The position numbers and the translations under genes were made by a program. Shown here in pieces: positions 1-12,000 of a stretch of DNA of 64,000 bases. Numbering within the stretch: the first letter of the stretch is position 1; each line of letters opens with the position of its first letter. Where the stretch lies: positions 1-64,000 of the forward strand of contig JASANH010001629.1 of the NCBI GenBank assembly GCA_030248295.1. Reading direction: 5' to 3'. The stretch comes from Mesodorylaimus sp. YZB2_4. Taxonomy: Eukaryota; Nematoda; Enoplea; Dorylaimida; Dorylaimidae. Under the pieces are notes generated by a model. The model searched no databases, was not told where the DNA came from, and was given only the letters and a program-made list of their open reading frames with translations.

Positions 1-3000
1 GACTGCGGAAATAAGGTGGAGATGTTGCAAGATCTTTGCAAGAAGTTCAGCACGGACGATGTCTGGGTGCCGGATGCTTGCCGCCGGATAGAAATATACG
101 AAAAATTTAAGACGCTTCGTCTCGTTCACGATGGTTTGGGCAGATTGGCGGAAAGCTTGGAGATGGATCAATGTCTGGACGACTTGGATGACATTGTTGG
201 AGTAAGTTGCTTCTCGTTTCCTCATCGATTTCGTGGCTGCAGAAGTGTTTTTTGTTACAGTTGGAAGATGACTGCCAGTTGAGCGATTTGAATGAAGAAG
301 TTTTTCGAACGGCCATAGTCCTAAGTGAGATTACGGATGTGCAGAACAAGTTTTTGCACTCATTGCCAGATTCAATGGATTTCATCAAATGGGTTCGAGT
401 ATTTGGAGGTAAGGAATTCGGTATGCTATGGAAATATTTATCACAGGTCTATCTTTTTAGATGAGCTGGATTTCCAAAAGTTCTTGACAATTGTTTCCCC
501 GAGTGTTGGTGAAAGTGATCACGAACTTGCCATAATTACGAATGCCAGCAAAGTCGTATCGGTTTGTCAAAAATTATTGTTCGGTTGTAAGTCGGAATCG
601 CCTCTGATTGACGTGTTGGATGCGCTGAAGCCAATATGGCTAGCGATGGAGACGGACGATGCGTTTGCCGAAAAATTGGTAATTTGGTATTCTTTGTTGA
701 AAGATTTAATGATACTAAAAACCTATTTAGGAGTCAGTGAGCGAAGATTTTCCGAAGCTCAAAGGACTGCAAGAGAAACGATTGGATCTGGAGAAATGGT
801 CTGTCGGGCAGGCGAAAAGAATCAATGAATGTGGTATTATTGAAATCGCATGCGACGATGCTAATGCAGTAGTCAAGGTAAGTTTGGTATTGTTGACTGA
901 CTAAGTGACCGACTGACTGAGCGTTGAACATATTGGGTTGCAATATACCCACATGAAGGCTTTGTGTTCTGTTCCTACAGTAGTTGACTCAGTTTTGTTT
1001 TCATCGACCTATGTTTTAGACGATTGACAGTTGGATTCGCATTCGGGTACCGGAAGATAAGAAGGTTTATTCGCCAGGCGAACTCCGAGATCTGCACAGT
1101 CGTCTGACATTGATTGGGGCGCAACTTGGCGATAAGGCTGATTTCAAGGAAGAGATCAAGGCTTTTGCTGGCGTAAGTGGACTCTTTGCGATAAGACTTC
1201 GGCTCTTGACCAGTATTTGTTACCGATTTCAGCTTTATAACGAAACTTTACGATTGGCTGCAGCTTGCCAGGAACACTACAGTGCTGGTAATGTGCTGCT
1301 TTCGAATTGGAATTGTCGATTTTACTTGAATCCGACTAATCGCGATTACTACGCTGAAGCAAATTTCGGTTCAGAGCTACTCAGTAGCAATCAAACAAAC
1401 GAAAAGGCGCCAGTTTTGGAAGAAATTCGAGCTCTCTGCGGAACTTTGGAGACGGCGTTGAAAGAGTGGTATCAATATTTGGAAAGGATTCGTGAGAAGT
1501 TTCCGATTTTGAATTTATTTACGAATGGCCAGATTGAACTCTTGCGTCGGAATATGGCTCGAGCTATCGTTCAAGGCCACCTGGATGAAGAATCAAAGAT
1601 GATGCTGATGGCCGTGAAGAAGGATGTTGAAACGGGGGACATTTCGAATGCGATCAAAGAATTTGTCACCAACGAAGAAGTTAATGTCGACGTGAACAAT
1701 GTGAACAGTGAAGGTGAAGATGACGATGTCGACAAGAAGGAAGAGTTCGTGAGGCAAGTGGAGGAAAGCGGAGTCAATCATCGAATGGCTATCAGGGCGG
1801 CTGAAGCTGTTGATTACACCAATGTGGACGACGCCATTAATTGGGCGCTCGAAAATGAAGGGCGGCATTTCGATGAACCGAATGCACCAAACGCACGCGG
1901 ACCTGTAGTCCTGAACTCGAGTCCGCAGGGTGCCTCTTTTCGGGAGCGCGTGACCCAACAAGTCGAACGGCTTCAAGAAGACCACCGAAGTCTATTGGCC
2001 GACAAAGTCCAGCTGATTTGGCAATCCCATATGACGTACCACGAAGAAAGGAGCTTTAATGAATTCATTAGTTTACGATGTTTGGGTCACGTCTTGAACG
2101 ATTTGTTCAAAGCTGGTAAGAAGCTGGATGACGAATCCCCGTCGAAGCTAGCTCTGAAGACCAACGAGCCGAATCTGCTGTTGATGAATCAGGAAGAACT
2201 TTATCGATTTTTGGTGAGCGTCTATGACTGCGACTCGGAAGGGCGCCTACCTGAGTTCGATCAAGTATTAGTTTGTCGCCAATCGACTACTGATGAAGAA
2301 GTGCGGCTGTTTGTGGAACGCGTTCGTCATTTTGGAGCAGATGGTGTCATTTATTCCATTATCGATGCCCAAAACTTGAAAGCAGAAGCTGCATATCAGT
2401 TGGAATTGTGCATCAACGATTTGATCCACAGCATCAATCGGCCATTTTACCTGCTAATTTTTGGAGCAAAGGAAAGTTTCGAACGTCAAACTGCCAGCAA
2501 ATGCCGGGTCGCTGATGGTCTACTTAGGTTTCAACGAGTGTTTGAAAATGGAACCGACTGGCGTGTAAGCCGTGACGTTTTGATCAATAAGTTGGCGATA
2601 CGACAATGGACTGGCGAATTTAATGATTTGGCTCCCGAGAGCATGGCAACCACTTTCAAAGTTAATGTGGTCACGTCGGTCGGCTATGGTCATGGAAAAA
2701 CGCTGTGTATTCAACGCCAGTGGGAGGCTTTTCGGAAGAAGGTACCCAATTCCAGCTTCATCAAGATTCCTCTGCACGATGTCGTTTTGGATTTGGACCG
2801 TTTGTACGAAATGTTACATCAAAAATCTGGAGACAAAGGCAATCGATTTTTTCATTTGGACATTCTTAGTCATCAAACGCGTGGCGTCGATATTTTGCTA
2901 TTCCAACTTTTCGTTTTGGGCGGTTTCACGACTTCAAGTGGGCGAGTGTGGAGAGTGTTGGACACCGATCGATATGTCATTGAAATAACGTCTGCTCCGA

Positions 3001-6000
3001 ATGCTTGGCTTATTCCGCAGGCTGAAGTAGAGGAGCCGAGGTCGTTGCCGATGCGATTCTTGCTTCCAGTAGTGCTGTGTCACAGTCCGAATTCGACGCT
3101 GTTATACGCGACGGAAGAAGGCCGCTTGAGAAATCCAACCATTGTCCCGCGACGCTGCGATTACGCTTGGCTGTCGGATCCGCGTATCCAAATGTGCCAT
3201 TGGTATTTGTCGGGTACGTACAAAAATAGCAAGGACTTTAGGTTTAGTATGCAATGTCATGGCGGAGCGGATGAAACTACGGTTTTGAAGACTCTGTTGG
3301 CCAGCATTGGAATTGAAACCCCATCGTGGTTCGAGCTGGAGAATTATGTCGAATTTTTGGCCAGGCAATTGGAATCGTGCGAGAATTCTGAATTTTGCAA
3401 GCCCCATTTGGCTGACACTTTTCCTGGTTTTCGGCGATTAGTGGTTCGATTTATGAAATTCATGGCGCGCGACTTTGCCACGAGGTCGTTGGAAATTGCG
3501 GAAGATGTATCGAATTTGCAACGCGAGCGGTTCGATCGATTAGAAGCGTACAGGCCGAAACATCGATGGGAGCATCAGCCACACCCGTACGTATTCTTCA
3601 ACAAAGACGGTAACTGTATGTCCTTCTTCGGTTGTTATTTCAATCGAAATGGAGATTTGGTCAATGCATCAACGGGGACAGTGTACGGCGGCGGTGCTCA
3701 AATGGCTTCGGCAGCTCTAATGCAAGGGCTGGCCGGAAACGGAGTGGACTTGCAAGAATCGTTCGATAACAAGCTATGTAGACCGTGCAGAATGGCAAGA
3801 GTGACCGCGCAAGAACGCCGATATTGTAATGGATGCCGAAAGGAGAAATTGACAATTCTGTGTCGCGTTCTTGGCATCAGCGAGAACAATGATCCAGATC
3901 GGAATTATGAAATTACGGCCGATTGCGTCATGAAAATGCTGGCGATCAAAATGCGGCTAAAGTAAGTGTATTAAGTAAGTGCAAGTGCATTGTGCCTGCA
4001 TTTCTCTATTGCCTTTTTAGATGCGGAATCCCTGTGGTGCTCATGGGCGAGACTGGATGTGGTAAAACGAGACTTGTTCAATATTTGTGTGATTTGGAAC
4101 GTTCTGGACTACGAACAAGAGCCAATGCTGCTGTGCCAACAGTGCAGAATATGGTGCTGCTTCGCGTGAGTACAGTTTGTTCCGGTTTGCCGTTAGAGCT
4201 ATTCTATTTCTGAATGTGCTCTTTGTCACTTGTGGTGGACTGCTAAGTCTTTTCGCACAGCCAAGTCAAAGTCAAGTAATTAAGCTGTCTTGTAGATGCA
4301 CGGTGGAATTACCAAACAGCGAATCGAAGCTGTTGTCAACGACGCCTTGGAATTGGCGCGGCACAACTCAAAAACGTACCAGATTCCGACTTATTTGTTC
4401 TTCGATGAGGCGAATACGTCGCCCAATGTCAGTCTTCTGAAGGAAATTATCTGCGATGATTCCATAAATGGACGAAAACTGAATTCTCGTGAATACAGTT
4501 TGTGCATTGTCGCTGCTGTGAATCCATATAAAAAGTAAGTAATGCTTGAACTCGCATATGTAATTGTGTTGAATTGAGTTTTTAGGCACGACGAAGCCAT
4601 GATCAAACGATTCGAATCATCGGGACTAGGCTATCATGTGGAAAACAAGAATGTGCAGCAAACGTTTGGTATGCTTTCTTTCAGCTTCTTGGAAATTTTC
4701 TGTGTGGGACTTATTTCGCTGAATTGCAGGAACGATTCTTTTGCGCCATTTGGTATATCGAGTAGAACCATTGTCAGCAAGTTTGATACCGTTCGTGATC
4801 GATTTTGGTTCGCTGTCCAATGACACTGAACGAACGTACATTCGACGCATGTTTGATCGATTTGTAAGTCATGGCTTTCCACAAACTGTATCATGGCTAA
4901 TTATCGCCATGGGATCTTTTTAGCTGCAACGTCTCGATGGCGAGATAAACGGATGGCAGCGGGTGACTGCGAGCGAAAACATGGCGTACCAGTTATTGGC
5001 GGAAGTGCAGTCGTGGATGAAAGACCAAAAAGTAAGTGTGGCTCTGAACTCGTTCTGATGGGCAGGGCAGTACAGTACTGTACCTTTGCGGATTGTCTAC
5101 GCGCCAGACTTGATTGAGTCAGTTGATCCAACGCCCATTGGAAGCAAGATCATAAGGTGAATCGAAACTGTGCTTTTGTAAAACGGAGAAATATTCTAGG
5201 ACGAAACCAGCTTTGTTAGTCTTCGAAATATCGATCGAACGTTCAAAGTAGCGATGTGGCTTTTAAAACATTTCCAAGAGATATTTGCTAGCATGGAGGA
5301 AAAAGGAGCTGCGGTAAATATAGTGGCAGAAAAAGAGATTATTTCTGCGTTCTTTTTTTCGTGGAATCTGTAATACTGCACATTTATGTTGTGCTTTTAG
5401 ACTCTGTCTCCTTTGATTCGATCCATTCTTCTGGCCATTTGCGTGTGCTATCGAGCGTCACTACGTGGTGAAAAACGACGGCCTTTCGATTTGCATATAA
5501 CAAAGTATTTGGGTGTTACTGGTCAAGAAAGCGGTGCTGTAATCCAAAGGGAGATCGATTTGTAAGTACCTTGAGGGTGAGATGCCGCTGATTTTTAATT
5601 TTTTGTTGATTCAGGTTTCAAGAATTATTTCTCGAAAAAATTCGAACGCCCAAGAACGTGGCCAAGAACGCAGCCTTGAAAGAAAATCTATTTCTTATGG
5701 CTATCTGCATTGAATTAAGAATCCCGCTTTTCCTGATTGGTCATCCTGGTACCTCTAAATCGCTGGCCAAAACGATAATCGAAGAAAATATGCGAGGGCC
5801 ATCGTCGAAGGGAACTGTGTTCAAGGATTTGAAAATGGTGAGCGAGCACAGCTTTCACTTCTCCGCTCTATTTTGGTTAAGACTATTTCGTTTCAGGCGA
5901 GGTTGTTCTCGTTTCAATGCAGCCCACACGCGACAGCCGAAGATATCGAAAGCAAATTCCGCGAAGGTGCTATTCATCAGAAGGAACGAGATTTGGATGA

Positions 6001-9000
6001 AGAAGTCGCAGTGATCGTGGCCGACGAGGTAGGACTCGCCGAGGATACTTTGGCGCTGAAGTCACTGCACGGATTGTTGGAAGAAGGAGCCCAAATCGAT
6101 CAGGAGCCCTTGGAAGCTTATCACAAGGTGGCCTTCGTTGGTATTTCCAATTGGGCTTTGGATCCAGCGAAGATGAATCGAGGTATTTTTGTGATTCGTC
6201 CATTGCCAGATTCAGCGGAATTGATGGAAACGGCTCGTGTTATTTGTTGGGATGAAAATTCAAAGATTGATCCAAGGTTAAATATGCTTATCGATCCAGT
6301 GGTCGAAGCGTATCTGGAGGTCTACAAAAAACAGCAAGATGCAGAAGAACGCCTGGAATTTTTTGGACTACGTGACTTCTATTGGTAAGACGAGGGACTT
6401 CGTCTTTTCATTTTAAATTGTAGCATTTGTTGGTTTCAGTCTTATGAAAATGATATATGATATCGCAAAGAAAGAGCCGATGCGTAAAACGGTTGATGGA
6501 GATGCCCGACCATTGCGGTATGAACAAGTCATGAAAGCAGTGGAACATAATTTCAATGGTCATATGAAAGGCACGAATGCGATTAACATATTTTCCGCGA
6601 AATTGGGAGCAGTGCTGCAGGCGAAAGTGAGACTTTGATTCCCCTGTGTGAGTAACCATTTTGGTTATCACAGCTGTTTTACAGCCGTTCAAGGCCACAA
6701 AGCCAACCGCATTGATCAACGACAATCTAGATGGATATCCGTTTAAGTAAGTGCACGCGCTGTGTTTATTTTGATTTTGTTGGCCAGTATTTTAGTATCG
6801 CTCCTTTTAGCGGGCGCTTGAATCGCTATGTTTTGGTGTTGACGGAGAATAAGGCAGCTTTGCACGTCTTGAATCAAATCGAAAAGCTGGAGAATGCGGA
6901 AATTATTTTCGGCAGTGAGTTTCCAAAAGATTTGGGATATACTCAAGTCTGCAAGAACATCAATCGCATCAAAGTGTGCATGGACAAGGGCAGGACGGTT
7001 ATCTTGCTGAATTTGTATTCGCTCTACGAAAGCCTGTACGACTTGTTGAACCAGGTATGAATTTGAATAATGCTCATTTCTTTTGTTGGTTTTATAGTGC
7101 ACTTGTTTTATTCAGGCGTTTATCAGGTGTGGCGGCAAAGATTTCGTGGATCTCGGCTTGGGAACTCACCGATTGAAATGTCATGTCGATAAAAATTTCA
7201 GGTATGTTTTGCTTGTTTCGTGTGGTCAGGCAAATCAATGATGAAACTTCGTCGTAGGCTCGTTGTGGTAGCTGAACGTGACGACGCGATTCGCAAGTTG
7301 CCAGCGCCGCTGCTCAATCGACTGGAAAAGCATTTTTTGACGTTGCGCTCGGAATTGGATGAAGATCTGTCAGAGATCGTAGAATCGTTGGAAAATTGGG
7401 TTTCACGCTTCGTTTCGACTGATGGCAACGAGTATGTTGAGCTGGTTTTTTGTGGGGTCCACATAGAGGATTGTCCTGGCCAGTGCCTGTAATGGTATCT
7501 TCAAAGGGAGTTATTCGTTTTAGACGTATCAGTGCGGAAAATTCCTTCGTCGGATACAATGCGGACACACTGGCAGCATTAATGGTCGATGCAATGGCCA
7601 AGGCAAGGGCTGTTGACAAAAATCCACCCATGGAGGTAGAAGGATTTATTCATGTTCTATTCGGAGAACGTTTCTGAAATGTGCTGCCTCGTTTAGGATA
7701 TCGAGCAAGTCGTGAAAATGAAATTGGTTCAGTGCGCTACGCCAGAAGCCCTTCTTCGTTTGGCGTTGACTGATTTAAAAAACGAAGCGGAACATTGGCA
7801 AAATTATTATTTTCGAGTGCAGTCGCATTCGAATTTCCAAGAATATTTGAAAGCTTTTGTCAGAGAACAAGATTGTCTGGATCGCCGTTTGATTCAAGTA
7901 AGTGAGCGGGGAAACTAATTTACAATATCTGCGATTGGTTGTCTGATGTTTAGATCACGACGCATTCTCGTTTGCTGTCGCTTGGCGATGTTGAACAAAT
8001 TGAAGTGGGAATTTCCTCGCCTGGTCGAGTCCGCTTGCTTCAGCTGCATCTTTTTGGCACGGAACAAGAATTTCTGGATGCTTTGAAGTACGTCATAGCT
8101 TCGTTGAGGTACAGTAGACGAAGATAAAACTTGCATTTTTTCATAGAAGTGTTTACGAGTCCGCCAGAGACGACCATTTGATGCGTTATATCATTATTCA
8201 GTACGCGTGCCAGGAATCTGATTTGGCGTTGATCGACTGCGCCTGTTTCCATTTGGACCGATTGAACGCTGAATATTCGCACTTGCCGGTGCAGGTATTC
8301 TTCATCTGCAGCTTGCCGCGTCAGAACGGTGGAAGTTTCATTGGATTTCTAACTGGCATTTGGGAATGCGTTCATGTCGATCAAGTGGTCGAAGCTGTTC
8401 AAGACGAGACCAGTATCGATTTCCTGAATTTGCGCAATAAATCCATTTCCCAATTATTCGAAGAATACATCGAGTATCGCGAGGAAAAATCAGCGAAAGT
8501 TGACTTCAATTTCGGCCTGCTGATTGCGGACTGCTGTCAATTGGCGGCAGCCACAATTCGTGATCAATCGAAACGGAAATTGGAGCGTGCTACATTATTG
8601 GTGCAGTTGTGGAACGAAGATGGTAAGGGAATAAATCTTGTCGCCATGAGAAGTGGAGGATTTGAGAATTGGCAGATATGCAGTGAGTCGATGGTGTGTG
8701 CGAAGGATCGACGCTAGACTCCTTGGGGTCTACGCTAAGGGTGGATTGTGAAATTTTGCGTGCGTTTAACAGTAGTTCTGTCTTTTTCAGCGAATTTCTC
8801 GCAAATTCTGTGTCGACGTCTTTTGAACCTGTTAAAAGAGCTGGACAGTACGCAACAATACCCTCAAAATTGGATGCTGAAGCTCGTCAGCGATTTCGGA
8901 TCTATCGTTGAAAATTCAACTTTTGCGTAATGAAAGTTTTGGTACTTTCTTTTTGACGGGCAGGACAATTCTCTTTTGCAGGCAAGCGACAAGGAAACTC

Positions 9001-12000
9001 GTGGAAACTGACATAACTCGATTACTGGCCGGTTTGATCACAGTTTTGGACGTTGGTGCCAATCTGAACAATTTGTATTGCGACTCGGATCGGTTGCGCC
9101 ATTTGTGGCTGAAACTGTTCGAAGATGACGCCTTCTTGGACGTGCACTACGGCGATCAATCCGCTATTTATTTCGAAAAGGATGGGGACGGAATGTTGCA
9201 GGCTCGAACAGAATTTGATATCAAATCGTCAGTTTCAGTTGAGACGCCATTCTTTTCGCAGATTTACTCGAAAATTTTGCACGTTATGCAATCAATGGCT
9301 GCCGTTTGGGGTAAGCTGGCTTTGCCGGACTTGGTACATTTATTAGATTTATATTCCTTTTCAGAAGGCTTGAGCATTGGAGAGAAAGTTCGGGGTGTGC
9401 AAGAAGCCTTGCGGGAATCGTCGTGGTATCGGTTGGTGTATTCAGTTTCGCGGGAAAAAGCATTTTTGAAAAGTTATATTACTGATATTGTTTATCAAAA
9501 CTGTCCATCAATCAGTCGTGATAAAGTCTTGGGCCAGGTAAGCTCGTTCTTGCGTGTGACCTTGCAGCATTTCTTTATTTTGTTCTGTTAAGCTTCTGAT
9601 GCAATGGCTCGAAATCGAGTTAGAAAACGCTCAGTATCAACCGCTCGTTATTGGAGCTCCGTTTGCTTATCAACAGTTAGCTGGTCGAATGCGACTGGCG
9701 ATCGAGTTGGCGGAATTGGCGCTCGAAGCGGTGGGCGTCAATGAGTTGTCTGAAAAAGACAAACAGATGTTGCAGAAACTGAATTTTGTAAGTTTCAGTG
9801 CCTTTAGTTCCAGCTTATTTTTTACTCGATTTCTTTTTTTAGGCGGTGGATTTGTTTATCGCGTACCGAGTCTGCGAGTTTTTGTGCTCAAAAGTTCCGC
9901 AGTTGGATCAAGTATCGATCTTTGTCAATCAAGTGAAGACAGAGCGAACTAAATGGATCAGTCTGGCATCGAAAGTGGCTCTGTTGATGAACAAAGTACT
10001 TCAGGATGGAGACGACTGGCCAGTGCGAAATCGCATCAAGTAAGTTGTTTCGTCTTTTCATGATATGTGTGTCGTCTTAATAACAGGAACAACTCTTTAG
10101 AGACGATTGGTTTTGCATTCAATTCTGCCGATTATTTTTGGAGCACGTTCATAGATCGCCATTCTCGTTCAAAGTGAAGCCGATCTGGGATGTAAGTGTT
10201 ATCTGTGCCCTGAATCTGGTACCAATGAGCGGTCTTTCCACAGCGTATTGATCACATCTTGTTTTCTAGCGTGCTAAGCGAAGTCGCAGCGGAGACGGAA
10301 ACGTTGGATTCTGGCTCGCTTTCGAAAACGCCTTGAAACTGCTTGATCGTCAGCTGCTGCAGCATTATGAAAAGTTCGGCAAATTCTTTTGGTAACCAAG
10401 TAGTATTAGGCTAATAGTGTGATATTTTAGGGAAAATACTGAACCTGATAGCAACAGCCGGTCCGCCTTGATGCAGTTTTTCTTTGATCTGGTTTACGAA
10501 TCATTTGCAAAGCAAGCTGATTCGAATATTGCACCCGAAGTGCAGTATTTCCTGAAGTACGTTGGTCCGAACGATGACGTCGCGGTAGTTCCGTTTTTTG
10601 CTGATAATAAACAAGGTCAACGATTGGCCATATTCCGCTCGTACGTTCTGCGGAATATCTACTCGCGAGAGTAAGTAAAACTGAAGATGAGTCAGGGAGT
10701 CAGACATGCTTTTTATTGCTTTTCAGTGCGAATTCAACCATGGCATATTTGAACGATTGTTCAGGTCGCCTTATGGAGAACGATAGTCCAGAAACGAGAC
10801 AGAAATTGATCGACTTCGAAATTGCTTGCATTGGATCCCTCGAGGTCAGCACTGTGCTTGAATGCAATGTTTTTAAGGGATTGGTGTTTTCAGGATGCCT
10901 TGAATGTGGCGAGTGCTTTATCTGGCGTCGAGGACATTAATGCCGCCATGAAGGTCATTTTGGATCATTTGGAAGTTATCGACCAGAATCATGGATTTTG
11001 GGAACGAATCAAACTCGAACATACGGCAGCTGCAGATCTTTGCACTGTGGCCAGAGTCCGTCTCGTTTTGAACTTGTTTGCTAGTTTGGTCGACAAGCAG
11101 CGGAAGAATGCAGTCGAAGATGCGAAAACCTGTAAGTAGCTGGGCAGAGTGCCCTGACGTTGGATCATACGAATAGAATGGGCGCTGTTTCAGGGCGACT
11201 GGTCGTTCAAGGCGTCAGACGTTTGGTTGAAAAGAACGAGTCTGTCAGGCTTATGTTAATCAAGTTTATTTGTCGGCATTATGATCGTGGGCTGCTTCAA
11301 GTTTGCATGAATGGAGCTTTGAAATGGATCGTTGACGTCCAGAAGTTTCGGGTAAGAATTTTTTTCTACTCACATCACAGTTTCGAGTTCTAAATGCTAT
11401 GTGCGTCTCTAGGACTCGGAATCGCCAGATCCGTTTGTCGTTCATGGAGCCACATACACTGCTGTGAAGAATGCATTGTATGTTTCGCTTTTCCACAAAG
11501 ACGCTGGTAGATTTGGACAAGAATTGGCTCAGGTACCAAATTTTTATGTATTTTGTCGTGTCGTGGCAAAATTTGGTTTTCGAAACTTCGATCTAGGCTG
11601 CCGACATTGATACGACGTCGGTGCCATTAGCTTTGATGTGCGCCATGGGATACTTTCGGGAGTTGGCATTGGCCGAATCGGGAACACTGCGAGCGATATT
11701 GATCAATAATTTGGGCAATACTACCAACGACGTGGAACAGTTGGCTGGTCAATTGAATACGGCTGCTCCAACGGGCGATCTGTCAGCGTTTGTGTGGCAT
11801 ACTTCGTCCGTTTTATTGGCCTTACCGAACGGCGGCGTGGCAGGATTTTTCAAGAATCTATTAAGCAATCCGCAAGTGTGCATGGTAAGAACTGGTGGTT
11901 TGCGGTTGATAGCAGTACAGGTTTTTGGTTTGTCTAGACGACTGTTTTTCCCACGATGGATGACAGTTTGCGAACATCGGTCGCTCTTGTTGGAAATCAT

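Noticed and set aside
1593-1985. 130-codon frame antisense to the RNF213-like gene
   Set aside because: It lies opposite a strongly coding exon and has no domain of its own. It is a shadow frame.
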